Below, in pieces: positions 43,954-54,129 of a DNA stretch of 64,000 nt. The position numbers and the translations under genes were made by a program. This DNA comes from Chrysopilus asiliformis. Lineage: Eukaryota; Arthropoda; Insecta; Diptera; Rhagionidae. The stretch lies in the NCBI GenBank assembly GCA_964034945.1, contig OZ035961.1, positions 61,492,084 to 61,556,083 of the forward strand, in the 5' to 3' direction. A model generated the notes under the pieces. It ran no database searches. It worked only from the letters and a program-made list of their open reading frames with translations, and was not told the DNA's origin. The number at the start of each line of letters is the position of its first letter. Within the stretch, counting starts at the first letter, position 1.

Positions 43954-44453
43954 ACGATGGTATCTTTTTTCGGACAAAAAACAGTATATTTCACCTAAAA
44001 ATTTAAAAAAGCAGTAAATCGATTTGAAAAAAAAGTATTTTTCGCAGCACAAATTTTATTCAATGAAAATTTGTGTCTTTGCTTTTAATTTCGACATTTT
44101 TATTCTTTTAAATTAACAATGGAAAGCAAAATCAAAGTAACGCGTTCTGAAGAAGGATGAATAATGACAAGACAGTAATCGATGGGGAAAGGAAGAAGCG
44201 AATCTATATGACATGTTGCCATCAATACTTCGCTGTTCGTCGTTTGAATGTATTTACACTTGCCAAGTGATGCCACTGTTTTGTGTTGCCACTGACGTTT
44301 TGCATTGCTATTAATAAATTTGAATTTCGAAACGTTAAAGAATTAAAGTTTTCTGAGTATTTAAATACAGTATTTTGGGGAAAAAAGCAATTATGCAGTA
44401 TTGGAGTCTGAAAAACAATATAATACTGCGAAAAACAGTATAGATACCATCGT
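43954..44453. mobile_element. ACGATGGTATC TIR element, complete (copy 2)
   Basis: ACGATGGTATCT at the left, AGATACCATCGT at the right, TA on both sides; 500 bp. It holds repeated AACAGTAT/CAGTATT words and a start codon in good context (MESKIKVTRSEEG, then stop), perhaps the first exon of a lost transposase. Superfamily uncertain (TA target suggests Tc1/mariner). Confidence 0.75.
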
Positions 44454-44459
44454 TATGTA

Positions 44460-45364
44460 ACACATGGATCAATAAGTCCCGAGACTAACCCAGAGATGAC
44501 GCTCGTAGTAAACCAGTAACCACGTCTTTCTAGAGTACTAACCTTTGCTTGAAACGTGTCAAAATTTTAAGTCGATCGGACCAGAAACAGCTGAGTTATC
44601 GAGGTTGGAGTAAAGTCGTTTTGTAGTTTGTTTAAAAAATGGAAAAAACCGAGTTTCGTGTTCTGATAAAACATTGTTTTTTAATGGATAAAAACACCGT
44701 GCAAGCGAAACAATGGATTGAAAAATGTTACCCGGACTCTTGTCCATCAAAAGCAACGATTTGTCGGTGGTTTGCCGAGTTTAAACGTGGTCGTACCGAC
44801 ACAAATGACGCGGAACGCTCGGGTAGACCTGTGGAAGCCGTTACACCGGAAAATGTGAGTGAAGTGACAAAAATTATAATGAAAGATCGTAAAGTGAAGC
44901 TCCGTGAGATTGCTGAGATAACACAGATATCATATGGAAGTGCATTTACTATCCTTCATGAAAAATTGAGCATGAAAAAGGTTTTTTCCAAGTGGGTGCC
45001 GCGATTGCTTTCGATGAAACAAAAACAGCAACGAGTCGATGATTCAGAAAGCTGTTTATCGCTATTTACTCGCAATAAAAAAGATTTCTTGCGTCGTTAC
45101 GTGTCCATGGACGAAACATGGATACATCACTACACTCCAGAGTCGAAGCGGCAGTCATCTGAGTGGCGCACAGCTGGCGAAAGCCGTCCGAAGCGTCCGA
45201 AAACGCAGCAGTCAGCTGGCAAAGTCATGGCGTCAGTTTTTTGGGATACGCATGGCGTGACGATTGTATCACCCTAAAAGGTGATTATATTGATGAATAA
45301 AAAAAAATTTTGCAAAAAAAATGTTGTTTTCATTGTTAGTCTCGGGACTTATTGATCCATGTGT
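44460..45364 (+). mobile_element. mariner element with internal deletion
   Basis: 905 bp with ~30-bp perfect inverted ends (ACACATGGATCAATAAGTCC) and TA target duplication (44458-44459, 45365-45366). The sister sequences at 32030-32050 and 48440-48455 show the empty site GTTATGTATAGCCC. Full mariners are ~1.3 kb, so ~400 bp are missing. Confidence 0.93.
44639..45277 (+). pseudogene. mariner transposase, catalytic C-terminal part deleted
   Basis: 212-residue frame from a clear ATG. Residues 1-110 are the paired helix-turn-helix DNA-binding domain (CFLMDKNTVQAKQWIEKCYP, ICRWFAEFKRGRTD, SGRPVEAVTPENV). The first catalytic Asp is in SMDETWIHHYTPES, followed by GKVMASVFWDTHGV. Then the frame breaks at ~45264: the deletion removes the second and third catalytic aspartates and rejoins the last codons in another frame (CITLKGDYIDE end at ~45263-45300). 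It could not transpose, but it keeps its DNA-binding domain. Confidence 0.92.
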
Positions 45365-45818
45365 TATAGCCCTCACCTGCTATCTTCTGCAATTCTAAAG
45401 GGATTTGGTGCTTCAATGTATGACATGAATTAAAAAGAATGACATTTCCCACAATATTGTCTTTCCCCGTGTGGATAACCACCTTTTACCGTTATTGAAT
45501 ATATTGTAAGTAAACACTACGATTTTGTAATACACCGTTGGGTCACAAAGAAAAATGTCTCTAAAAAAAAAATTTCCCTTTTTTGGGTTAACTATATGCA
45601 TTTGAGTCGAGGCCGAGTAAAGAGGAAGGCGAGAGCTGAAATATATTTAAATAATTTTACGTAACATCTCCATACATCAAAATCCAACAATTCAAGCGCG
45701 AGGGGCGGGGCCGAAGGCCGAGTAGTTGTGGAGGTCGTAGGCCGACGGGGGCAGGGAGGCCGAAGTCCGACCTGCGGAAGGGGGATGAACCGCGAAGCGG
45801 TTCGGGCGCAGCCCCTAG
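45365..45818 (+). mobile_element. Helitron 3' end with GGCCGAAGGCC repeats (copy 2)
   Basis: Same as 32040-32500: the hairpin GAACCGCGAAGCGGTTC and final CTAG before T45819. It may be the 3' end of the Helitron whose 5' end is at 40007 (compound 40007-45818). Confidence 0.8.
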
Positions 45819-45908
45819 TCTTACATTAAAATTCGATCAACTGTTGTGTTAACTTTGATTTTCATCACTGAAAATATAAATTATATGTTATAATTGATTT
45901 TATTACAG

Positions 45909-46182
45909 AAATCCGGTTGCCCAAAGTACCGATGCTACCAGAGGAAAAATGGGATTCAGGCAAGAACGGCATGCATGGGAGGTTATTTGGGAAGGTCCGT
46001 TAGGTACGGTCGCCGTAATTGGTATTTCAACCAAAGAGGCGCCCCTACAATGCCATGGATACGTTGCTCTTCTGGGCTCAGATGAACAAAGCTGGGGATG
46101 GAATTTAGTTGATAATAATTTACTACATAATGGCGAAGCCCTAGGAAATTATCCTCTATTAAATAATGCACCTAAATATCAG
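45909..46182 (+). CDS. Fsn: Internal exon of F-box/SPRY protein Fsn (FBXO45 orthologue)
   Basis: Host gene. The exon follows a pyrimidine-rich stretch and TTATTACAG, and ends CAG before GTATTA; entry is in a split codon (one base, then 91 codons). It encodes [56 protein letters not shown] and LLNNAPKYQ, the core of the SPRY domain of FBXO45/Fsn. That protein, with Skp1 and the RING ligase PAM/Highwire, targets proteins for ubiquitination and restrains synapse growth. The F-box exon(s) before and the rest of SPRY (family form after KYQ: GERIRVILD) are not in the window. The frame is open and strongly conserved, so it looks under selection. A Helitron ends 90 bp upstream. Confidence 0.92.
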
Positions 46183-46801
46183 GTATTAAAAACCCAATAA
46201 AATAATATCAATTAAACATAAAATTTGATAAATCTTTTATAAAAAGCCAAATACCATCCAAAAATCCCGTCGAAACCGATTTAAAGATTTTTGATGGAGT
46301 CGAATTTTACAAATTTTTATATACTTGAAGATAGCACTGAAAATAGGCACCCCTCACGTAAAAACAGCGGCAAAGTTACATAATACATACTTTTTTAAAA
46401 GGCCATATAACAAGGTATAAGTGTATACAGGTGAAATAACATCTAACCTCTAAAGATAATATCGCATATAACAAGGTATAAGTGTATACAGGTGAAATAA
46501 CATCTAACCTCTAAAGATAATATCGCAGTTTGCTCAATACTGTAAGCCAGAATATAGAAGATATGGCTTAATCCATCAACCGGCATAATCCGCAAGACCG
46601 TGATTACATTGGTGCAGGAAGGCGTCTGACTTCACCAAATTTTGGGCAAGAGACGAAGTGGGAATGATGATACGAAAAGAAGAACGAAAGCTAAAGATTT
46701 CATTTTGAAGTTATACTATGTTCACACTGACGCAAAATTACGTAATTTTAAAGATTTTCGTAATTTTGAACGAAATCTTGCTCGAAATCACGAGACATTA
46801 A
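46183..46801 (+). other. Putative Fsn intron sequence with a 60-bp tandem duplication
   Basis: A ~59-bp unit (ATATAACAAGGTATAAGTGT...AATATCGCA) occurs twice at about 46408-46526. A short frame at 46642-46800 (MGKRRSGNDDTKRRTKAKDF) has no family I recognise and is broken by the next MITE. Confidence 0.5.
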
Positions 46802-47091
46802 CCCTTTCAGACCTGAATTATTTCTGGCGGTGGAATAATTTTTTTGATGTCAGATTCTTATGTTAGAGATCAAAAACAGCTTAAATTTCATTTTTTTTTT
46901 GTAAATTACGTGTCTATTTTCGACAAATAATGAAATATTTCTGACAAAAAAGTCAGATAATTGGTTTTTACGAAGTTGAGTAATTAACAAAAGGCTCATT
47001 CAAGGATTTATACAGTAATTTCAACGTCGGATAGCTGTAAAAACTAGTTTCAGGAATTGTCCCACTGGTGGGACATCAGGTCTGAAAGGGT
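46802..47091. mobile_element. piggyBac-type MITE, TTAA duplication
   Basis: CCCTTTCAGACCTGA and its complement at the ends, with TTAA on both sides (46798-46801 and 47092-47095). 290 bp, non-coding. It carries an inner CCCACTGGTGGGAC palindrome near the right end. Confidence 0.88.
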
Positions 47092-47301
47092 TAACCTGTT
47101 TTCAAAATCACTAAAAGTATGCAATTTCCACAAAATTAGGAACGAAATCAAGCAAAAACAAGGAATACAACCCTGCATCACTTATTCAGCTGAAGAGAGC
47201 ACATCAGTTTTGAGAAGTTTTGACATTTGTGCTGGATTGGAAAAACGGAGATATAAGAAAAAGAAGCCGTGTTCCGCACGCGAAGAGGATATTTTAGTAA
47301 A

Positions 47302-48040
47302 CCTCATTTGATCTCATTTCATCGCATTTGATCATTTGATCTCATTTCATCTAATTTCATCTCATTTCATCTCGTTTCATCTCCTTTCATCTCATTTCGT
47401 CTCCTTTCCGACTCATTTCATCTCATTTGATCTCCTTTCATCTCATTTGATCTCATTTGATCTCATTTGATCTCATTTCATCTCATTTCATCTCATTTGG
47501 TCCCGTTTGATCTCATTTGATCTCATTTCATCTCATTTCATCTACTGTCATCTAATTTCATCTAATTTCATCTCATTTGACCTCATATCATTTCATTTAA
47601 TCTCATTTCATCTCATTTCATCTCACTTCATCTCATTTGATCTCATTTGATCTCATTTCATCTCATTTCATCTCATTTGGTCCCGTTTGATCTCATTTGA
47701 TCTTATTTCATCTCATTTCATCTAATGTCATCTAATTTCATCTAATTTCATCTCATTTGACCTCATATCATTTCATTTAATCTCATTTCATCTCATTTCA
47801 TCTCACTTCATATCATTTTGATCTCATTTCATCTCATTTCATCTCATTTCATCTCATTTCATCTCATTTCATCTCATTTCATCTCATTTCATCTCATTTC
47901 ATCTCATTTCATCTCATTTCATCTCATTTCATCTCATTTCATCTCATTTGATCTCATTTGATCTCATTTGATCTCATTTCATCTCATTTCATCTCATTTC
48001 ATCTTCTTTCATCTCATTTTATCTCATTTCATCTCATTTT
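47302..48040. repeat. 10-bp satellite (ATCTCATTTC)n, ~740 bp
   Basis: About 70 units of ATCTCATTTC with variants (ATCTCATTTG, ATCTAATTTC). A higher-order duplication is visible: 47430-47620 and 47640-47810 share the same series of variants (GGTCCCGTTTGATC, TCATATCATTTCATTTAATC). The central 47820-47950 is homogeneous. Confidence 0.92.
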
Positions 48041-48443
48041 AAATTTTATTCAATGAAAATTTGTGTCTTTGCTCTTAATTTCGACATTTTTATTCTTTTA
48101 AATTAACAATGGAAAGCAAAATCAAAGTAACGCGTTCTAAAGAAGGATGAATAATGACAAGACAGTAATCGATAGGGAAAGGAAGAAGCGAATCTATATG
48201 ACATGTTGCCATCAATACTTCGCTGTTCGTCGTTTGAATGTATTTACACTTGCCATGTGTTGCCACTGTTTTGTGTTGCCACTGACGTTTTGCATTGCTA
48301 TTAATAAATTTGAATTTCGAAACGTTAAAGAAATAAAGTTTTCTGAGTATTTAAATACAGTATTTTGGGGAAAAAAGCAGTAATGCGGTATTGGAGTCTG
48401 AAAAACAATATAATACTGCGAAAAACAGTATAGATACCATCGT
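48041..48443. mobile_element. ACGATGGTATC TIR element, left-truncated (copy 3)
   Basis: Starts abruptly at the satellite with AAATTTTATTCAATG, the same point within a few bases where copy 1 is cut; ends GATACCATCGT + TA. Confidence 0.75.
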
Positions 48444-48445
48444 TA

Positions 48446-48881
48446 TGTATAGCCCTCACCTGCTATCTTCTGCAATTCTAAAGGGATTTGGTGCTTCAAT
48501 GTATGACATGAATTAAAAAGAATAACATTTCCCACAATATTGTCTTTCCCCGTGTGGATAACCACCTTTTACCGTTATTGAATATATTGTAAGTAAACAT
48601 TACGATTTTGTAATACACCGTTGGGTCACAAAGAAAAATGTCTCTAAAAAAATTTCCCTTTTTTGGGTTAACTATATGCATTTGACTCGAGGCCGAAGGC
48701 CGAGTAAAGAGGAAGGCGAGAGCTGAAATATATTTAAATATTTTTACGTAACATCTCCATACATCAAATTCCTACAATTCAAGCGCGAGGGGTGAGGCCG
48801 AAGGCCGAGTAGTTGTGGAGGCCGAGGGCCGACCTGTGGAAGGGGGATGAACCGCGAAGCGGTTCGGGGCGCAGCCCCTAG
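48446..48881 (+). mobile_element. Helitron 3' end with GGCCGAAGGCC repeats (copy 3)
   Basis: As copies 1 and 2, ending GGGGCGCAGCCCCTAG before T. One internal GGCCGACGGNGGCAGGGA block is missing. Confidence 0.8.
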
Positions 48882-49564
48882 TTTTATTTATAATTGGTTT
48901 ATGATAAGAGAAGTATGAAATAAATATCATACATACAGTGTTCGAAACGCTCCCATTTCTAGTCTTTCGTTCAAATTAGTTATATATATAATAACGAAGG
49001 TTTTACAAAAATCGATTCTACTACTATTTTTCGGCCCATTTATTACGATTTCGAAAATCAAAAGTCACAACCCTGAACAGAACTTTAATGCTGGGAGCGA
49101 AATATCGTTCTCTTACTAATGAAATACATACTTATATATGTATGTGCATCATACGCAACAGCCATCGCTCGAGGCTTTCATTCATTTTTATGCGAGACCC
49201 ACAAACCGCTTTGAACAAGAAGCAAAAACTTAAATAGAAATCATTTTCGTTCCCCAGAACGAGAGTCGAAAACCACAGCAAACGCTCTTGTCGTTAAGAA
49301 CGAAAAGAAAGAAATAACATGACATTCAATACATCAGATTCAATACACACAAAGGAGAGCATAAAAAGAGTATAAATGTGAAATCTGTAATACAAGCAGC
49401 AAACACAGCATAGCAGCGGCAGTAAAAATTTAGATTTTGATCTTTAAAAAAATAATTGAACGTACATAGTTTAACATAACAAAATACCCTAAACAATGCT
49501 TTAATGTAGGCCTCATCTTATAACACAGTTTCTGTTCGGATGTCACCACAAACTATCGAGTATC
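48882..49564. other. Unassigned 680-bp stretch left of the copia element
   Basis: No coding frame or terminal repeats recognised. A promoter-like GCATAAAAAGAGTATAAATG occurs near 49360, but nothing transcribed is identifiable. Confidence 0.35.
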
Positions 49565-50206
49565 TGTAGTTTTATAATCAGGGAATTCACAGTCGTCTTT
49601 TAAAATGCGGGTAAATTTACCGCTCGGTAATTCAGTCAAATTTAACAGATTTTTACCGAGACGGTAACTTGGTTCATGTAAAAATGAATTACCGAATTCG
49701 GTAATTGTATACATGCCTCGAGTCGTGTTTTTCAGCCTAGGTATTCGGTATCAAGAATCAACCGCGGGTGGCGCTAGTAATGTTTTTAGTTGTCAAATTT
49801 TTTCGCTGGTTATCTCATCGGACTGCAATTTTTTTCGATTTTGATAGCCGTTGCCACAATAAAAATTCAAAAGAATACAACATGGATTTAAAGGTATGTG
49901 ATATATTTTACAATCAAATTCGCAGTTCATGATTTGGTCACGTATCAAATAAAAGCGCTGTTCTCAAATCTGTGCTGTGGGATGTTCACAGCAGAATATT
50001 TTCAGTCTTTTAATATTACCGAAAATACCGAATACCGAATACCGAAGAGGATTGTGAATACCCTCAATATTTATTTAAGAACAAAAGTAACGATGTTTAT
50101 AGAATGAAGTAACGAACAACTATGATATGATTACAAAAAATTTATAATAAGCAAGTTAAAATATTAGGCACAAGTTGCTTGATTTGATTTAAATTTATTT
50201 ACAACA
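49565..50206 (-). mobile_element. copia element 3' LTR (split by an insertion)
   Basis: On the minus strand the LTR starts TGTTGTAAATAAATTT right after a polypurine tract (50207-50218, TTTGAGGAGAAG) and ends ATTATAAAACTACA at 49565. The same end lies next to the primer site at 61567. Without the 487-bp insert and its duplicated AAT the LTR is ~152 bp. Confidence 0.75.
49579..50065. mobile_element. Short TIR element inside the copia 3' LTR
   Basis: The ends CAGGGAATTCACA and TGTGAATACCCTC are imperfect inverted repeats and AAT flanks both (49576-49578, 50066-50068). It holds an ATG followed by a splice-donor-like sequence (ATGGATTTAAAG, GTATGTG near 49881-49900), possibly a leftover first exon. 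Superfamily unknown; a 3-bp duplication would suit Harbinger. Confidence 0.55.
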
Positions 50207-50324
50207 CTTCTCCTCAAACAGCATCTTGTGAAGTTGATAGCTTGATTATTATTTAATAGTACACAAGCCAAGTGGCTTAATGCACTTGGTATGCTTGGGT
50301 GCTGATAATCCTTTCGTGAGGACA

Positions 50325-50885
50325 TCAGCTGGCATTTCGTCTGTCGGGATATACTTCACTATAATCTTCTTTCTGTATAGCTTCCCTTATGAAGTGATGA
50401 CGGATGTCTACGTGTTTCGTACGGTTATGGAACACGGGATTCTTGCATAGTTGTCCAGCACCTTGGTTATCATTGAAGATTGTCGTTGCTTCCTGCTGAC
50501 CTAAGATTTCGGACAAGAAACGTCTAAGGTGCATCGTTTCTTTCGTTGATTCCGAAAGAGCCATATATTCAGCCTCTGTGCTTGACATTGCGACGGTTCT
50601 TTGGTTTCGAGACTCCCAACTTATGGCTGCATTTGCAAAAATAAATACGTACCCCGTATATGATCTTTTGTCATCGATATTTGCTCCCCAATCTGCATCT
50701 GCAAATCCTGTAAGCTTCCCTTCAGACTTTTTAAACACCAAACCTAGATTCTGGCTGCCTTTCAGATACCGAAGTACTCTTTTAGCTGCTATCCAGTATT
50801 CCTTACCAAAGTTTGAGTTGAATTGACTAAGCACGCTCACTGCATGTGAGATGTCAGGTCGCGTAGATACTGCTAGATACATCAA
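50325..50885 (-). pseudogene. copia polyprotein, RNase H part
   Basis: C-terminal RNase H of Ty1/copia pol: MMYLAVSTRPDISHAVSVLS, GFADADWGANIDDKRSYTGY (catalytic D), RTVAMSSTEAEYMALS, NPVFHNRTKHVDIRHHFIRE. A frameshift near 50370 changes the last codons (YSEVYPDRRNAS), and another break lies at ~50890-50930 between this and RT. Confidence 0.88.
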
Positions 50886-50931
50886 ACATCCAATAAGGTT
50901 CTGATATGGTAGTTTCTCAGCTTCTTTTCGT

Positions 50932-51843
50932 TCATCCTCCGAGGCACAGATTTAGTTTACCCAAATCTTTCATTTCAAAAAATGTTGACAATTCCGCCTT
51001 CAATTGACACAATTTATTTATATTATTCGATGCTACAATTAAATCGTCCACATAGATGGCTACGATAATTATATCCTTTTGATTTTTGTACAAATAAACA
51101 CATGTATCTGAATTGAAAGGTCTTAGATTCAGTTCTTTGAGTTTTTCGTCCAGCTTCTTATACCACTGCCTGCCTGACTGCTTCAGTTCATATAGCGCTT
51201 TTTTTAGCAAACATACTTTATCTCCTGTAAATTTTTTGGATTCGGATTTGTTCGAAATTGCTTTGATTTCTTTGGGAAGTTCCATGTATATTTCTTCTTC
51301 GATAACACCGTTCAAATAAGCACTGATGAAATCTAACTGATGCACTTCAAGTTCTAATTGAACAGCAATTGCCATTAGCATTCGAATAGATCCAATTCTA
51401 GCCACAGGTGAGAAGGTTTCATTGAAATCTATTCCCGGTTTTTGAGTGAAACCTTTCGCAACTAATCTGGCTTTTCGACGATCAATTTCTCCATCGGCTT
51501 TAAATTTCGTGCGCAATACCCATTTAGAACCAATGACTTTCTTCCCCTTAGGGCGCTCAGTAATAACCCAAGTACCATTTCTCTTCAAGGCTTCATATTC
51601 TTTCTTGATGGCTTCTTTCCACTCATCAGCTTCGGGGCTAGACAGAGCTTCCTCGGGTGTTTGTGGATCACTGCATTCGATTAAGCTGCCCACATCAAAA
51701 AATTCTTCGTCTTCATCCGTTGATGAATTTTCGGAGTTCTCCTCTTCTGGAACTGATATCATATTGAATAATTTACCTGGTCTACCTGGCTTTCCAGTCA
51801 ATATTTTCTTTGGTCGTCCAGGTCCTCGTTTCGAACTTGTCAA
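50932..51843 (-). pseudogene. copia polyprotein, reverse transcriptase part
   Basis: 303-residue frame with the copia RT motifs: EWKEAIKKEYEALKRNGTW, GSKWVLRTKFKADG, RLVAKGFTQKPGIDF, VHQLDFISAYLNGVIEEEIY (catalytic D), KALYELKQSGRQWYKKL, and VAIYVDDLIVAS (catalytic box). It ends at a stop (50932) just after LGKLNLCLGG, where an intact element would read on into RNase H. Confidence 0.88.
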
Positions 51844-51949
51844 GCTCTCATTTTCACTTGAGATTCATTCGTGGATATATTTTCTGTTGGAGTTTCTTGA
51901 TGTTCTGCTTCTTCTTCCTGTTAAGCAGAAACATCCTGTCTATCTTCGA

Positions 51950-52888
51950 TTAAACTATTCGGTTGCTACTGTGGAACTTCATTGAAGGTGAATTCAAAGA
52001 ATTCTTGCTCTGGTTGATAAGAGTCAGTGAAGACAACATCTCGACTTCGAAGAATTTTTCTTGATTCGGGGTCCCAAAGTCTGTACGATTTAGAATGCAT
52101 TGAATATCCAATAAAAATGCATTTTTCGATTTGGGTTCAAATTTTCCTTTTCCTGGGGTTTTGTCGAGCATGAATGCCGTTGTTCCAAACTTTCGAAAAT
52201 AACTGACAACTGGAGTTCTATTTGTCCACAACTTGAACGGTGTTTCACCACAAATAGTTCTTGAAGGACATTTGTTTCGAATATGATTCGCTGTGAGTAT
52301 AGCTTCAGCCCAAAAACCGGCAGATAATCCAGACTGGATCATCATGCACCGTGCCATTTCAACTAATGTTCGGTTTTTCCGTTCGGCTACGCCATTTTGT
52401 TGCGGCGTATATTCGACAGTAAATTCGTGCTTGATTCCTTCTTCTTTCAGAAAATTTTCGAAATAATGACTTTTATATTCTATTCCGTTGTCTGTTCGCA
52501 GTGTCTTGATTTTCTTGTCAGTTTTCTTCTCGACAACTGCTTTATACTCTTTGAACTTTTCGGCAACTTCGGACTTCTTCTTTATAAAATACACTTCGCA
52601 CCATCTTGACTTATCATCAATAAAAGTTACGAAGTATCGCGAACCTCCAATAGAATTTACGCGCATGGGGCCGCAAACATCGCTGTGAACAAGCTCTAAC
52701 ACTTCTGTGGATCGAGAATCTGATTTTGGAAACGGCTTCTGTGACTGCTTCCCCTTGACACATATTTCACACACTGGTAGATTACCTTCGTCTTTGATAT
52801 CGATTCCATTCACCTTCTTATGACGGATAATATTCTTAAGGTCCTGTTCGTTTAGATGACCAAAACGTTCATGCCATTCTTGTAGCAA
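51950..52888 (-). pseudogene. copia polyprotein, integrase part
   Basis: Integrase: WHERFGHLNEQDLKNII and CEICVKGKQSQ (HHCC finger), ELVHSDVCGPM (first D), IKTLRTDNGIEYKS (second D), YTPQQNGVAERKNRTLVEMA (E). The C-terminal FGTTAFMLDKTPGKGKFEPK follows, after which the frame drifts by a frameshift near 52110. It stops at 51950. Confidence 0.88.
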
Positions 52889-52899
52889 TGATTTGCCTA

Positions 52900-53747
52900 C
52901 TTGCGCTACTCTGCTTTCCTAATAAAGATCCCTTTTTCGATGAGCAACCATTAAAATTCTGGACGTCTGACGATAGCTTCAGTTTTCCTGAAGATTACTT
53001 CGAGGTCATGCTCAGCAATTTTTGCTACAGATAGGATATTGGACCTTAAATCAGGAACGTACAATGTCCCTTCAAGTTTCGCAGTAATACCTTCTTTAGT
53101 TTGCAGTTTCACAATGCCACTCCTTCGATTGTTGTAGATTTTGTGTTCGCCAAATTTAAAATTTTTGTTTTCGAGGATCCAATTTCTACAAATTTTGCTT
53201 TATCTAAACACATATGCGAGGATGCACCGGAATCTAGACACCACTGTTCGCGTTCGGTGTTGATTGTCATTGCAACTTCTGAGTGTCGGCTGGATTCAAC
53301 GTTCTTTTGCTCCTGAGATTTTGATTGATTTTTGTTGAAATACTTCGATTTACATTCTCGTGCCTTATGTCCAAATTTTCCACAATTGTGACAAGAAAAT
53401 TTAAAGTTGATCGCTTTTCGGTTTTTGATTCCATTTATTGAAATTCTTCTTCACAAACATTGCCCCTGGGATACTTTCCTTCACATTTCTTCTACGTGCC
53501 TCAAATTCCTCCAAAAGTTTGATTTTCAGAGATTCGGGATCTGGAAGTTTCGATTGCGATTCGAAATGATTCGTATTCCTCTGGAATACTATACAGCAAA
53601 AGTATTGTCAGTAAGTCGGCCATGATTTCCATTCCCATTTCATTAATTTTATCCACAACGTCGAAAAATTTTCGAATATGGTCCCTCATGTCGTCAGCAC
53701 CACTTTGCATCTTCAAAAGAATCAGCGTCTTCAACAGCATCGCCTTA
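52900..53747 (-). pseudogene. copia gag (C-terminal part), zinc knuckle and protease
   Basis: 53501-53747 is gag (AMLLKTLILLKMQSGADDMR, LLYSIPEEYESFRIAIETS). 53340-53400 encodes the CCHC knuckle CHNCGKFGHKAREC. 53205-53270 has the protease site QWCLDSGASSHMC. Frames change near 53500 and 52920. The gag frame continues at 61114 on the other side of the errantivirus insertion. Confidence 0.82.
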
Positions 53748-53751
53748 CGCG

Positions 53752-54129
53752 AGTAATTTACTTTTTGCAACTTAGGTTGATCAAAAAAGTATATTTAGAA
53801 ATAAAACAAACTTTAGTTTGAATCAAATTTATTTAATGATGTTAACTGGTTGAAACTTCGGCTTCAACTGCTCTTCTTAATTCTAATTACAATCTTTCGA
53901 GTTTTATCTTCAGTGACTTCGTTATCGCATATTGATGCATTTATTGCAGACGCTGGGTCGGCAATTCAATGGCTGCATTTATTTCAGACGCTGAGTCGGC
54001 AATTCAATGGCTGCATTTATTTCAGACGCTGAGTCGGCAGTTCCCATGTTTTGTAGAAACTCTACTATACTTGGTCGGATGTTCATATCAGGTGTCTCTT
54101 TGTTATGGCTAAAGTATGGGGACGTAACT
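53752..54129 (-). mobile_element. Errantivirus-like gypsy element, 3' LTR
   Basis: 378 bp, differing from the 5' LTR (60733-61110) at about three positions (for example 53793, 53873 and 53955). On the minus strand it starts AGTTAC and ends ATTACT, the form known from gypsy. CGCG at 53748-53751 repeats at 61111-61114 as a 4-bp target duplication. A polypurine tract (AAGGTGGGAGG, 54130-54140) precedes it. Confidence 0.93.

Noticed and set aside
40007..45818. A single intact autonomous Helitron
   Set aside because: Only a ~60-residue helicase tail remains and the body is filled with other elements; no Rep motif is present.
46642..47311. A possible small host gene downstream of the Fsn exon
   Set aside because: The two frames are separated by a TTAA-flanked MITE; without it the frame soon meets stops, and no domain is recognisable.
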